From a virus: DNA of 30,292 nt. Location: IMG/VR virus record IMGVR_UViG_3300009104_000082, positions 1 through 30,292 of that record; one strand, given 5' to 3'. Under the pieces are notes generated by a model. The model searched no databases and had not been told where the DNA came from. It saw only the letters and a program-made list of their open reading frames with translations. Below, piece by piece: positions 18,481 through 26,669 of this stretch. The position numbers and the translations under genes are program-made. The stretch's first letter is position 1, and each line of letters opens with the position of its first letter.

Positions 18481-19690
18481 GGTAAGTAAATCAAATAAAA
18501 GGTTTAGAGTTTTAGTATCAGGTAGGAGATTTGGTAAGACCTATCTTTGTATTACTGAAATGATGAAATATGCTACACAAGTTAATAAGACTATATGGTA
18601 TGTAGCACCAACATTTAAAATGGCTAGAGAAATAGTATGGTCTAAACTAAAACAAATGTTATCTGAATTTAATTGGATAGATAATATTAACGAATCAAAT
18701 TTACAAATAAGAGTTAAAAAAACAGGCAGTACAATATCATTAAAAGGTTGCGAGAACTATGACTATTTAAGAGGTGTTGGTATTGACTTTTTAATATTAG
18801 ATGAATTTGCTGACATTGATGAAAAGGCATGGACAGAAGTATTAAGAGCATCTATTGCTGATACCGAGGGCGATGTTTTAATGTGTGGTTCTCCTAAAGG
18901 ATATGGTAATTGGAGTTATCGTATGTATGAAAAAGGAAAGTTAGAACAAGAATGGGATAGTTTTCAATTCACTACTTTGCAAGGTGGTATAGTTTCAAAG
19001 GAAGAAATAGAACAAGCTAAACAAGATTTAGATTTAAGAACATTTAGACAAGAGTTTGAGGGTACATTTGAAAATTATGCTGGTGCTGTATATTATAACT
19101 TTCATGCTGTTGATAATGTTAAGCCAAAAGCAATAGATTGGAAAAAACCATTACACATAGGATTAGATTTCAATGTTGACCCAATGAGTGCCGCAGTAGC
19201 ACAAATAGATAAAGATAATATACATTTTGTTGATGAAATTATTATTTATTCAAGTAATACAGATGAAATGGTACAAGAAATAAGGGATAGATATGGAAGC
19301 AAACAAAGAATTTTTGTTTATCCTGACCCAGCTTGTAGGCAAAGAAAAACTTCTGCTGGTGGTAAAACTGATTTAACAATATTACAAAATGCTGGGTTTA
19401 ATGTTAAATGTAAAATACGACACAGTCCTATTAGAGATAGAGTCAATGCAGTTAATTCAAGATTGAAGTCTGCTGATGGAAAACGATATATTTTTGTATC
19501 GCAATCTTGCAAAACTATGATAAAAGGTTTACAAAGACAAATATACAAGGAAAACACAAATATTCCTGATAAGGAAGAAGGTTACGACCACATGAATGAC
19601 GCAATTGGATATTTAGTTGAAATAGTTAAACCACTAATAACAAATCCAACTTCATTTAAACCTCAAAGATGGAATATAAGACAAAGGTAA
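18449..19690 (+). CDS. terL: Terminase large subunit (ATPase/nuclease packaging motor)
   Basis: The ATG at 18449 gives 413 residues. ATPase motifs: Walker A GRRFGKT at 25-31, WYVAPTFKMARE as adenine/Q-like region, Walker B FLILDE at 114-119 and coupling motif CGSPKGYGN at 146-154. The RNase-H-like nuclease domain has GLDFNVDP with D240, YPDP downstream and DHMNDAIGYLV near the C-terminus, providing the acidic metal site. It cuts concatemers and pumps DNA into the procapsid through the portal encoded next. It is short but complete for the family. Confidence 0.95.
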   Translation: MKISLTNPQHKVSKSNKRFRVLVSGRRFGKTYLCITEMMKYATQVNKTIWYVAPTFKMAREIVWSKLKQMLSEFNWIDNINESNLQIRVKKTGSTISLKGCENYDYLRGVGIDFLILDEFADIDEKAWTEVLRASIADTEGDVLMCGSPKGYGNWSYRMYEKGKLEQEWDSFQFTTLQGGIVSKEEIEQAKQDLDLRTFRQEFEGTFENYAGAVYYNFHAVDNVKPKAIDWKKPLHIGLDFNVDPMSAAVAQIDKDNIHFVDEIIIYSSNTDEMVQEIRDRYGSKQRIFVYPDPACRQRKTSAGGKTDLTILQNAGFNVKCKIRHSPIRDRVNAVNSRLKSADGKRYIFVSQSCKTMIKGLQRQIYKENTNIPDKEEGYDHMNDAIGYLVEIVKPLITNPTSFKPQRWNIRQR

Positions 19691-19691
19691 T

Positions 19692-21107
19692 ATGGCATAC
19701 TCTAGGGAAGAAGCATTAACAACTCACAAAGACTTTCAGCAAAATATAAAAAATTGGGAGTATTATATTCGTTCCTATAATGGTGGCTATGATTATATGA
19801 TGGGACAATATTTAAATAGATATAATTTAGAATTAGACCAAGAGTTTAATCAAAGACTTGCCAATACACCTTGCGATAATCATTGTAAAAATATTATTCA
19901 AATTTATTCTTCATTTTTATTTAGAGTAAAAGCTAGTAGAGATTTTGGTGCTATGGCAGATGAAGCTAGTTTAGAAACATTCTTAAAAGATGCTGATTTA
20001 GATGGTAATAATTTTACAAGTGTTATTAAACAAGCACAAAATTATGCGTCTATTTATGGACATAGTTTTTTAATATTAGATAAACCAAAAATACAAACTG
20101 ATACAAAGGCAGAAGAACTTAATCAAGATATAAGACCTTACCTATCAATCGTTACTCCTGAAAATGTTTTTGATTGGAATTATAAAAGATTACCAAATGG
20201 AAAATATGTTTTAGATTATTTAAAGATTAGGGAAGAAGTTGATAAAGGTGGCGGAACTTATTTTAGATGTTGGCACGAAGATGTAGTTGATACTATTTAT
20301 GTTCCAGATGGTGGAGCTGAACCTGTTTTGATAGATACTGCCGATAATCAGATTGGCAAAATACCAGCAGTTATTTTATACAATGCAAAGTCACATAAAC
20401 GAGGCATTGGTCAATCTGACCTTACAGATATTGCTGATTTACAAAAATCTATCTATAATGAATTTAGTGAAATAGAACAATTAATAAGATTAACCAACCA
20501 CCCATCATTAGTTAAAACAAATGGAGTAAATGCTAGTGCTGGTGCTGGTGCTATTATAGAAATGCCTGAAGAAATGGAACCAAATTTAAAACCATATCTA
20601 TTACAACCATCAGGACAAAATTTAACTTCAATAATGGACTCAATAACTAAAAAAGTTGATTCAATTAATAGAATAGCACACACAGGAGCAGTAAGAACAA
20701 CTAAAACACAAGTATCAAGTGGAATAGCATTACAAACTGAATTTGAATTATTAAATGCAAGACTATCTGAAAAAGCTGACAACCTACAATTAGCTGAAGA
20801 ACAAATATTTAAGATATACGCAGAATATCAAAATGCAAACTTTGATGGAGAAATAAATTATCCTGATTCATTTAACATAAGAGATTATGCTAGTGATTTA
20901 GTATTTTATCAACAAGCTAAAGCTGTCAATGTACCATCTTCTACTTTGAATAAAGAAATAGACAAAGAAATAGCAAGAGCAGTAGTTGATGATGATGAAA
21001 AACTTGGAGAAATATTTGATGAAATAGATGCTAATAAAGAAGTTGGGCAATTTACCCAAGAAGAACCTCAACAAGAAGATCAAGAGGTAGAGGAAGAAGA
21101 AGTTTAA
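19692..21107 (+). CDS. Portal protein
   Basis: A 471-residue protein directly after the large terminase gene, the standard portal position. Typical features are an N-terminal helical region (NWEYYIRSYNGGYDYMMGQY), YASIYGHSFLILDKP, PYLSIVTPENVFDW, YNEFSEIEQLIRLTNHPSLV and a long helical stretch with SGIALQTEFELLNARLSEKA, then an acidic tail rich in Glu and Gln. These match the clip, wing and stem parts of portal proteins. The ring would form the DNA channel and connector at one capsid vertex. A DUF4055-like affiliation is possible. Confidence 0.88.
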   Translation: MAYSREEALTTHKDFQQNIKNWEYYIRSYNGGYDYMMGQYLNRYNLELDQEFNQRLANTPCDNHCKNIIQIYSSFLFRVKASRDFGAMADEASLETFLKDADLDGNNFTSVIKQAQNYASIYGHSFLILDKPKIQTDTKAEELNQDIRPYLSIVTPENVFDWNYKRLPNGKYVLDYLKIREEVDKGGGTYFRCWHEDVVDTIYVPDGGAEPVLIDTADNQIGKIPAVILYNAKSHKRGIGQSDLTDIADLQKSIYNEFSEIEQLIRLTNHPSLVKTNGVNASAGAGAIIEMPEEMEPNLKPYLLQPSGQNLTSIMDSITKKVDSINRIAHTGAVRTTKTQVSSGIALQTEFELLNARLSEKADNLQLAEEQIFKIYAEYQNANFDGEINYPDSFNIRDYASDLVFYQQAKAVNVPSSTLNKEIDKEIARAVVDDDEKLGEIFDEIDANKEVGQFTQEEPQQEDQEVEEEEV

Positions 21108-21110
21108 TGA

Positions 21111-22136
21111 ATGTCAGATATTATTCAAGATTTTGCAGATTACAGAATTAGGTCTATTGAATTAGCCGAAGCCAAATATTACGAATCCTTAATTAAAACT
21201 TTAGATAACATTGAAAGACAAATAACAAGTCTTGCTGGTAGAACATTACCCACAGATGATTTAGGTAGATTGTTTGATTTAAAAATAGCAGTATCAATGC
21301 AACCAAAGATTAGAACGATTCTAGAAAAGGAATATTTAGCTTGGAGTGATACAGTTGTAAGAGAGGGATTTAATAAACAAGCTAAAAGAATTGAAAAAGC
21401 ATTTAAAGGAATAAAGGTAGCAAAAGAATTTCAACAATTAACTAATGCTGATTTAACATTAATTACTAATTTAAAAAGACAAACATTTACTCAATTTAAA
21501 GATGTATCTAATACTATGACTAGAAGATTAACTGAAAAAATATATCAATCTACATTAACGAGTGTAGAATTTGTAGAATTAGAAAAGGATTTAAGACAAA
21601 CTATTAATGGTATTTATGCTAGAGCAGATGATAAGAAAGTTAATAAGCTAGTTAATAGTATTAAAAAAGATGAAGTTAAACTTAAAAAAATAAGAAGAAA
21701 CTCTATTGCTGGAAAGAAATTAAGGCAAAAATTAGACAACAATATTCAAGTATTACAATCTAAATTTGCTAGTGATCGTGCTGGGGAAAATATGAAACGA
21801 TATGCTGGGCAGATATTAAATGATTCATTAAGAGAATTTGACGCACAACTTAACCTTGCAAAGTCTAAAGATGCTGGATTAACATATTTGAAATACCAAG
21901 GTTCATTAATACCAACAAGTAGAGATTTTTGTAGGGTTGTAAGAAGTGGTGGTTATGATATACGAAAGAATGGACTATTCACAATTGATGAAGTCAAACG
22001 ACTATGGAGTAGTAGAGGTTGGAAAGGCAAGAAGTCTGGAAACCCTTTAATAGTTCGTGGTGGTTATAATTGTCGTCATCAATGGAGCTATGTCAATCCT
22101 GATTGGTATGACAGTAGCGGTAAACTTATAATGTAA
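21111..22136 (+). CDS. Minor head protein, MuF-like head morphogenesis
   Basis: A 341-residue protein between portal and scaffold genes. The N-terminal 250 residues are helical and charged; the C-terminal about 80 carry the MuF-like block: YLKYQGSLIPTSRDFC, a TIDEVKRLW helix, GNPLIVRGGYNCRHQWSYV. TSRDFC..., a glycine-rich turn and NCRHQW are typical of phage Mu gpF-like (SPP1 gp7-like) proteins ejected or bound inside the head. It probably binds the portal and helps procapsid assembly. Confidence 0.82.
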   Translation: MSDIIQDFADYRIRSIELAEAKYYESLIKTLDNIERQITSLAGRTLPTDDLGRLFDLKIAVSMQPKIRTILEKEYLAWSDTVVREGFNKQAKRIEKAFKGIKVAKEFQQLTNADLTLITNLKRQTFTQFKDVSNTMTRRLTEKIYQSTLTSVEFVELEKDLRQTINGIYARADDKKVNKLVNSIKKDEVKLKKIRRNSIAGKKLRQKLDNNIQVLQSKFASDRAGENMKRYAGQILNDSLREFDAQLNLAKSKDAGLTYLKYQGSLIPTSRDFCRVVRSGGYDIRKNGLFTIDEVKRLWSSRGWKGKKSGNPLIVRGGYNCRHQWSYVNPDWYDSSGKLIM

Positions 22137-22146
22137 AGGAGAAAAC

Positions 22147-22854
22147 ATGTCTGAAGAAAATAAAACTGTTGAACCAGCAGAACAAAATGTTCAAGCTACA
22201 ACAGAAGTTAAAGAGGAAGTAAAAGAACAACCAAAAATAAATTCTTTTACACAAGAACAGCTAGATAATATAATTAAACAAAGATTAGAAGCTGAAAAAA
22301 GAAAACACGATAAACAATTAGAAGAAATCAAGAAGCAAGACGAAGAAGCACTTAAAGAAAAAGAAATTAAGGAAGCTAAATCTAAAGCTGAACTTGAAAA
22401 GCTAATGCAAGAGAGAATAGCTGAAAAAAATACTGAAATTCTTAAATATAAAAACGAAATTAAGAAAGAAAGAATTGACAATTCAGTATTATCTGTTGCG
22501 TCTAAAATGAATGCTATTAACCCACAGCAAGTTGTTGATTTGTTAAAAAGGGATATAAAACTTAATGACGATAATCGTATAGAAATACTTGATAATAATT
22601 CAAATATTAGGTATAACGAAAAAGGAGAACTACTTACGATTGAACAAAGAGTCAAGGAGTTTTTAGATGCTAACCCACATTTCTCGCAAGGGTCTAAGTC
22701 TGGTACAGGGAGTCAGAGTAGCATTGAGGGGAAAACTGTAAAACCTTTTAATATTCAGGATTTAGATATGAGTAAGCCAGAAGACCGTGCTAAATATGCT
22801 GAGTATCGCAAACAACGAGATTCAAAACCTACTCAAATTAACTTAAACAAATAA
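22147..22854 (+). CDS. Capsid scaffolding protein (DUF4355-like)
   Basis: A 235-residue, very charged, helical protein: Glu/Lys-rich coiled coil in residues about 35-110 (FTQEQLDNIIKQRLEAEK, EEIKKQDEEALKEKE), a mixed middle (VLSVASKMNAINPQQVVDLL) and a polar C-terminus (SKPEDRAKYAEYRKQRDSK). Position immediately before the capsid gene and the QEQLD..I..RL pattern fit phage scaffolds grouped in DUF4355. It would direct capsid assembly and then leave. AAAGGAG precedes the ATG. Confidence 0.85.
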   Translation: MSEENKTVEPAEQNVQATTEVKEEVKEQPKINSFTQEQLDNIIKQRLEAEKRKHDKQLEEIKKQDEEALKEKEIKEAKSKAELEKLMQERIAEKNTEILKYKNEIKKERIDNSVLSVASKMNAINPQQVVDLLKRDIKLNDDNRIEILDNNSNIRYNEKGELLTIEQRVKEFLDANPHFSQGSKSGTGSQSSIEGKTVKPFNIQDLDMSKPEDRAKYAEYRKQRDSKPTQINLNK

Positions 22855-22872
22855 ATATAGAGGAAAATAACA

Positions 22873-23715
22873 ATGGCAAACGAAACAACATCGTCAACAC
22901 TCTCGGAACTATACACTGAGATTGTTGCAGAAGCATTATTCGTAGCAAGTGAAAGATCAGTAATGAGACCACTTGTAAAGAACTATGCTATAAGTGGTGG
23001 TGGAAAGTCAGTTGAAGTTCCGATCTACTCTGCAGTTTCTGCGGCGGCAGTATCAGAAGCTTCTGATTTATCTAACACAGCAATCAATCCAAGTTCAGTT
23101 ACAATAACTGCATCTGAAAATGGAATTATGACTACTCTAACAGATTTAGCAAGAAATGCGGCACCAAGAAATGTTGCGGCAGATATTGGTAAACTGTTTG
23201 GAGAAGCGATTGCAAAAAAAATAGACACAGACTTAACTGCATTATTTGATGGATTTTCAACATCTGTCGGTAGTGCTGGAGCAGAAGTAACTGTTGATAC
23301 ACTTTTTAAATCATCAGCAACTTTAAGACAAGCGGCAGTACCAGCAGGTTATTCTTGTGTTCTTAACCCAAAAGTAGCTTACAATGTTAAAAAAGCATTG
23401 ACTAATACTTTCGTAAATCCAAATCCTAATGACTTGACTAACGAAGCATTAAGAACAGGATATATCGGAAATATTGCTGGTGCAAGAATCTTTGAAACAT
23501 CAAATGTAGATGGAACTTCTGACACAGACAACTGTAAAGGTGGTATGTTCCATCAAGATGCTTTAGGTTTAGCAATGATGCAAGACTTGAAAATTGAAAC
23601 TCAAAGAGATGCATCTTTAAGAGCAGATGAAATCGTAGCAACTGCAGTTTACGGAGTTGGCGAATTACATGACTCTTATGGTGTAGAAATACTTGGAGAA
23701 TCAGTAATCAACTAA
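22873..23715 (+). CDS. Major capsid protein, HK97-fold
   Basis: A 280-residue protein after the scaffold gene. It is enriched in Ala, Ser and Thr, with ELYTEIVAEALFVASERSVM at the N-terminus, GGGKSVEVPIYSAVSAAAVSEASDL as E-loop-like region, TLTDLARNAAPRNVAADIG as the spine helix and LGLAMMQDLKIETQRDAS before a C-terminal AVYGVGELHDSYGVEIL. The order matches HK97-fold coats of siphoviruses. GC-richer alanine codons (gcg gca) stand out from neighbours, as in highly expressed genes. A strong hairpin follows the stop. Confidence 0.9.
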   Translation: MANETTSSTLSELYTEIVAEALFVASERSVMRPLVKNYAISGGGKSVEVPIYSAVSAAAVSEASDLSNTAINPSSVTITASENGIMTTLTDLARNAAPRNVAADIGKLFGEAIAKKIDTDLTALFDGFSTSVGSAGAEVTVDTLFKSSATLRQAAVPAGYSCVLNPKVAYNVKKALTNTFVNPNPNDLTNEALRTGYIGNIAGARIFETSNVDGTSDTDNCKGGMFHQDALGLAMMQDLKIETQRDASLRADEIVATAVYGVGELHDSYGVEILGESVIN

Positions 23716-23726
23716 TAACTACTTTT

Positions 23727-23750
23727 CTATGGCGAGGAAACTCGCCATAG
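23727..23750 (+). terminator. Ten-base-pair GAAA-tetraloop hairpin after the capsid gene
   Basis: CTATGGCGAG and CTCGCCATAG form a perfect 10-bp stem with a GAAA tetraloop, 11 nt after the capsid stop codon. No U-tract follows (gatataac), so it is more likely an RNA-protective or processing stem, or a weak attenuator, that sets high capsid and lower downstream expression. The stem is the most stable one noticed in the window. Confidence 0.75.
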
Positions 23751-23768
23751 GATATAACAGGAGATATT

Positions 23769-23951
23769 ATGGATATAAAATTAACAAATGGAAAAAAAAC
23801 CATTACTAGAACAAAAGAACAATACGAAGCTAATATAAATCATTTTACTAAAAGAGGTTTTAAACCTTTAACTGATAAACCAAAAAAAATAATAGAAAAA
23901 GATGAAAATATAGTTAAACTAAAACCTAAAAAGAAAAAAGGAAAGAAATGA
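23769..23951 (+). CDS. Small basic head-module protein (60 aa)
   Basis: CAGGAG precedes the ATG. The product starts MDIKLTNGKKTITRTKEQYE, has one amphipathic helix and ends in a lysine-rich tail (LKPKKKKGKK). Its N-terminal half resembles that of the small protein at 25631 (both I-K-L, short turn, then a polar helix and G-F/G-W). Such short genes after the capsid gene are common; the role is unknown. Confidence 0.5.
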   Translation: MDIKLTNGKKTITRTKEQYEANINHFTKRGFKPLTDKPKKIIEKDENIVKLKPKKKKGKK

Positions 23952-24049
23952 AACATTTAGAAAAGTATTGGAATATGGCAAAAGATAACCCTAAAGTAAC
24001 TGCTGGTGTTATTGTTGCTATTGTGGTTATTATAGCTTTGGTAGGTTAA
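23948..24049 (+). CDS. Tiny single-pass membrane protein (33 aa)
   Basis: Coupled to the previous stop by ATGA and ending 1 nt before the next gene. Residues 1-17 are charged (MKHLEKYWNMAKDNPKV); the rest is one membrane helix (AGVIVAIVVIIALVG). A membrane peptide inside the head module is odd; it may be related to the small YWN.AKDNPKVT..I membrane proteins of other phages as I remember them. Function unknown. Confidence 0.52.
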   Translation: MKHLEKYWNMAKDNPKVTAGVIVAIVVIIALVG

Positions 24050-24050
24050 T

Positions 24051-24536
24051 ATGGCAAATTACACAGGTGCTAATGTAATTAATGCTGGTGATGTATCTAA
24101 TTATCAAGCTGATATATATGAGTTTGGTTTTTCATCTACATCATCAGAAGTAACATTTTTTATTACACAAACAACTAATGATATTTTAAGAGAGTTGCGT
24201 ATTCGTTGGTGGCCTGTTTATAAAACAAATGTCTATACAGATATAACAGTTTTAAATACTGCTGAAATGGTAGATACAAAAGTTAATTTAGACCAATTTA
24301 AAAGAGCTGGTGCTTTTTTATTTTTATCTAAATTTTTTTTACCAACTATAACAAAGTTTAGACCTGAAGCTGATAAAGATAGATTTGAAAGAATGATTGA
24401 ATTTTATAGAAGTGAATACAACAAAGAATTTCAGTCTATATTAGAAGATGGTGTAGAATATGATAGCGATGCTGGTGGTACTATTTCTGTAAATGAAAAA
24501 GAACCTTTGCATGGTTCAAGAAGATTAACTAGATAA
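24051..24536 (+). CDS. Head-tail connector protein
   Basis: A 161-residue protein in the usual adaptor position, after the capsid gene. Key stretch: FITQTTNDILRELRIRWWPVY, then AEMVDTKVNLDQFKRAGAFLFLSKFFLPTITKF and MIEFYRSEYNKEFQSIL. The helical core with an ALxLxK-type segment and FYRxEYxxxF helix is typical of gp6/gp15-like head completion proteins that close the portal. Sequence similarity is weak, so position carries much of the call. Confidence 0.68.
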   Translation: MANYTGANVINAGDVSNYQADIYEFGFSSTSSEVTFFITQTTNDILRELRIRWWPVYKTNVYTDITVLNTAEMVDTKVNLDQFKRAGAFLFLSKFFLPTITKFRPEADKDRFERMIEFYRSEYNKEFQSILEDGVEYDSDAGGTISVNEKEPLHGSRRLTR

Positions 24537-24994
24537 TGTTAAATGCTAAAGTTACATCTAATCTACCTTTAGTTAGAAAAAGATTTAATAAATTTTTTAA
24601 AAGATTTCCACATATAATCACACAAGGTTTAGAACAAGCTGGTGTTCAATTAAAAACAATTATAGATACAAGAACTGATAAAGGTATAGATATAAACAAA
24701 AGAAAATTTACTGCATACAGTCCTAGTTATGCAGAAGAAAAAGGGAAATCAGTAGTAAATCTTCAAGATACTAATAGAATGTTACAATCTATTGATTCTA
24801 AAACAAGAAATAAAAATCAAGTACAAATATATTTTAGAAGTCAAGCACAAGCAAAAAAAGCATTATGGCATCAACAAGGTATGGGAAAATTACCAGAAAG
24901 AAAATTTTTTGGATACAATTTAGCCACAGAAAAGGTTATAAGAAGATCGTTTGAACAATTTATAAAAAAAGAAATTAAAAGATTAAAGATATGA
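24536..24994 (+). CDS. Tail completion / virion morphogenesis protein, gp10-like
   Basis: A 152-residue basic protein, coupled to the connector gene by TAATG. It contains FPHIITQGLEQAGVQLKTIIDTRTDKGID, a YSPSYAEEKGK block, QDTNRMLQSI and a C-terminal PERKFFGYNLATEKVIRRSF. The TDKGID..KR.F.AYSPSYA..KG and PER.FFG pattern matches phage virion morphogenesis (HK97 gp10 / Mu G-like) proteins that join head and tail. Confidence 0.72.
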   Translation: MLNAKVTSNLPLVRKRFNKFFKRFPHIITQGLEQAGVQLKTIIDTRTDKGIDINKRKFTAYSPSYAEEKGKSVVNLQDTNRMLQSIDSKTRNKNQVQIYFRSQAQAKKALWHQQGMGKLPERKFFGYNLATEKVIRRSFEQFIKKEIKRLKI

Positions 24995-25428
24995 GTAAAA
25001 GAGAAGATATTGCAAGTCATATAGTTTCCACAATTTCTGGAATATCAAGTCCATCAATTAAAAAGGTAACTAGACAACCTTTTAATTTAGAAGAATTATC
25101 ACAAGCACAATATCCAGCAGTATTAGTACAAACACAATCAGAAGAAAAAGAAGATCAAGAAATAGGAAGTGGTGCTAAATCAAGAATAGGTAATTTAGAA
25201 TTTTTAATAACAGGATATACAAAAGGAACTGAAGATAATATAGATACTGCTAGAAATAATTTGGCAAGTGCTATTGAAACAGAACTTGAATCTGATATAA
25301 CACGAAACAATAAAGCATTAGACACAGAAGTTATTTCATTGGAAACTGATGCTGGTACTCTATTTCCTTATGGTGCTATCAGTATGGTTGTTAGAGTAAT
25401 TTATGAACATGATAGTGCAACTCCATAG
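24991..25428 (+). CDS. Tail terminator-like protein
   Basis: A 145-residue protein after the completion protein, with an N-terminal helix (EDIASHIVSTISGI), a strand QYPAVLVQTQSEE, a central LEFLITGYTKGTEDNIDTARN block and a C-terminal FPYGAISMVVRVIYEH strand. The order and size fit lambda gpU-like tail terminators that stop tube growth and meet the head. Weak sequence signal; position in the operon supports it. Confidence 0.65.
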   Translation: MSKREDIASHIVSTISGISSPSIKKVTRQPFNLEELSQAQYPAVLVQTQSEEKEDQEIGSGAKSRIGNLEFLITGYTKGTEDNIDTARNNLASAIETELESDITRNNKALDTEVISLETDAGTLFPYGAISMVVRVIYEHDSATP

Positions 25429-25436
25429 GATAAAAT

Positions 25437-25619
25437 ATGAACGATAAAACATTAGACAAAGCAGAAAAAAAATTAGATAAAATTGAAGAATTAGTAGCAG
25501 ATATTAAAGAACTTATTGATACTCATAGAGAAATAGACGATGGTAATACAGTGGATATGGAAGATGAAGAAAATGAGTGGGAAGATGATGAAGAACTTGA
25601 CGAAGAAGAAGATAAATAG
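25437..25619 (+). CDS. Acidic small protein (60 aa)
   Basis: The product is extremely acidic: a coiled-coil-like start (LDKAEKKLDKIEELVADIK) and a tail of Glu and Asp (DEENEWEDDEELDEEEDK). No motif. It might act as a chaperone or DNA mimic, but acidic tails are also common in assembly helpers. Start chosen at the first ATG, with AGGA upstream. Confidence 0.48.
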   Translation: MNDKTLDKAEKKLDKIEELVADIKELIDTHREIDDGNTVDMEDEENEWEDDEELDEEEDK

Positions 25620-25630
25620 TAAAAGACATT

Positions 25631-25798
25631 ATGGCTAAAGACATTAAATTATATAAAGATGGGAATGAAGTTACAATTAATGAAACTCAACTTGAAAATT
25701 TTTTAGCTTTAGGCTGGAAACAAGAAAAACAAAACAAGCAAACAAGTAAAAAGGATACTAAAACATGGCAACACATCACGGAAAAGAAGGAGTCGTAA
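25631..25798 (+). CDS. Small head-tail module protein (55 aa)
   Basis: ATG at 25631 gives MAKDIKLYKDGNEVTINETQ, then LENFLALGWKQEKQNKQ and a polar tail; its end overlaps the tail tube gene by 34 nt. The N-terminal half parallels the small protein at 23769 (IKL, short hairpin, polar helix, G-W/G-F). No recognised family. The overlap frame with the tube gene might be accidental; the in-frame stretch before 25765 reads well. Confidence 0.5.
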   Translation: MAKDIKLYKDGNEVTINETQLENFLALGWKQEKQNKQTSKKDTKTWQHITEKKES

Positions 25799-26151
25799 CT
25801 GCTGGTGGATCTGGTGTTGGGGAATTAACAGGGTTCACTTTAGAAACTACTGCAGATGTTGTAGAAGATACAGCTTTAACAGATGCAACTAAATCATTTG
25901 TTGCTGGAAGAACATCATTTTCAGGAACTTTAGAAATGAATTATGATGAAACTGATTCTCCACAACAAACTTTAACAGTAGGAAGTTCTATATCTTTTGT
26001 TTTATTACCAGAGGGTAATTCTTCTGGAGATGAAAAATTTACAGGAACAGGTCTTATTACAGGAATGTCTGTTAGTAATGCGATGGATTCAATAATTACA
26101 AGATCAGTTACTTTTCAAGGCACAGGAGCATTGACAAGAGCAACTGTATAA
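25765..26151 (+). CDS. Major tail tube protein
   Basis: A 128-residue beta-rich protein: HHGKEGVVTAGGSGVGELTGF, then TTADVVEDTALTDATKSFV, FSGTLEMNYDET, QQTLTVGSSISFVLLPEG and FTGTGLITGMSVSNAMDSIIT. This alternation with GTLEM and TGTGLIT matches short siphovirus tail tube proteins. It would polymerise around the tape measure. It is followed by the frameshifted chaperone gene, the standard order. Confidence 0.85.
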   Translation: MATHHGKEGVVTAGGSGVGELTGFTLETTADVVEDTALTDATKSFVAGRTSFSGTLEMNYDETDSPQQTLTVGSSISFVLLPEGNSSGDEKFTGTGLITGMSVSNAMDSIITRSVTFQGTGALTRATV

Positions 26152-26160
26152 TAATATTGT

Positions 26161-26502
26161 ATGAAATTTATTGACAGAGCAAAATCTCATTTTGAGTCTC
26201 TTGGTGTTCAACATATAGAAGTTGAAGAATGGAAAGATGAAGCTGGTAATCCTAGTGTCATTTATTGGAATCCTATAACCTTATCTGAAAAAAATAAATT
26301 ATTTAAAAAGTCTGATAATCTTAATGATGTCAGTATTCTTGCTGATATTTTAGTTATGAAAGCAGTAGATAAAGATGGCAATAAACTATTTACATTAGAA
26401 GATAAAATAGGTTTAATGCACAAAGTAGATTCAGATGTCCTCTCACGCATAGCCACAGAAATGGTAAAAGCAATCAATCCTGAAGAAGTAAAAAAAAACT
26501 AA
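26161..26502 (+). CDS. Tail assembly chaperone, short (G-like) form
   Basis: A 113-residue soluble protein ending at TAA 26500-26502. It has FIDRAKSHFESLGVQHIEVEEW, NPITLSEKNKLF, LADILVMKAVDKDG and KIGLMHKVDSDVLSRIAT, resembling the tail assembly chaperones that keep the tape measure soluble. Its last codons GTA AAA AAA AAC TAA contain the slippery heptamer A AAA AAC, and the -1 frame beyond runs to the tape-measure gene. The short and long forms together correspond to lambda gpG and gpGT. Confidence 0.82.
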   Translation: MKFIDRAKSHFESLGVQHIEVEEWKDEAGNPSVIYWNPITLSEKNKLFKKSDNLNDVSILADILVMKAVDKDGNKLFTLEDKIGLMHKVDSDVLSRIATEMVKAINPEEVKKN

Positions 26503-26669
26503 AATCTGATCCTCAACTAAAGAATTGTTTTATTGTAGCAGATAGGTTAAAAATATCCTTAAAAGAAGTTTTACAAATGGAAGAATGGGAGTATAACCAT
26601 TGGTTAGGCTATCTTTTATTAGAAAATGAAGAACATACACACGAAATGAATAAGGCAAAACACAGATAA
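26499..26669 (+). CDS. Tail assembly chaperone -1 frameshift extension (GT-like form)
   Basis: After a -1 slip on A AAA AAC (26493-26499), reading continues CTA AAA TCT and codes 56 more residues to TAA 26667-26669, beginning LKSDPQLKNCFIVADRLKI and containing LKEVLQMEEWEYNHWLGYLL. The product would be about 169 residues. The extension has no start of its own, ends one base into the tape-measure start (TAATGG), and its helix pattern with EW..NHWLGY resembles T-domains of other phages. Low rate shifting is expected. Confidence 0.82.
   Translation, partial: LKSDPQLKNCFIVADRLKISLKEVLQMEEWEYNHWLGYLLLENEEHTHEMNKAKHR

Noticed and set aside
22191-22655. Long minus-strand frame of about 154 codons across the scaffold gene
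   Set aside because: It is the Ser/Leu/Phe-rich reverse image of a Glu/Lys-rich coiled coil, with no ribosome-binding site, and the plus-strand scaffold is well supported.
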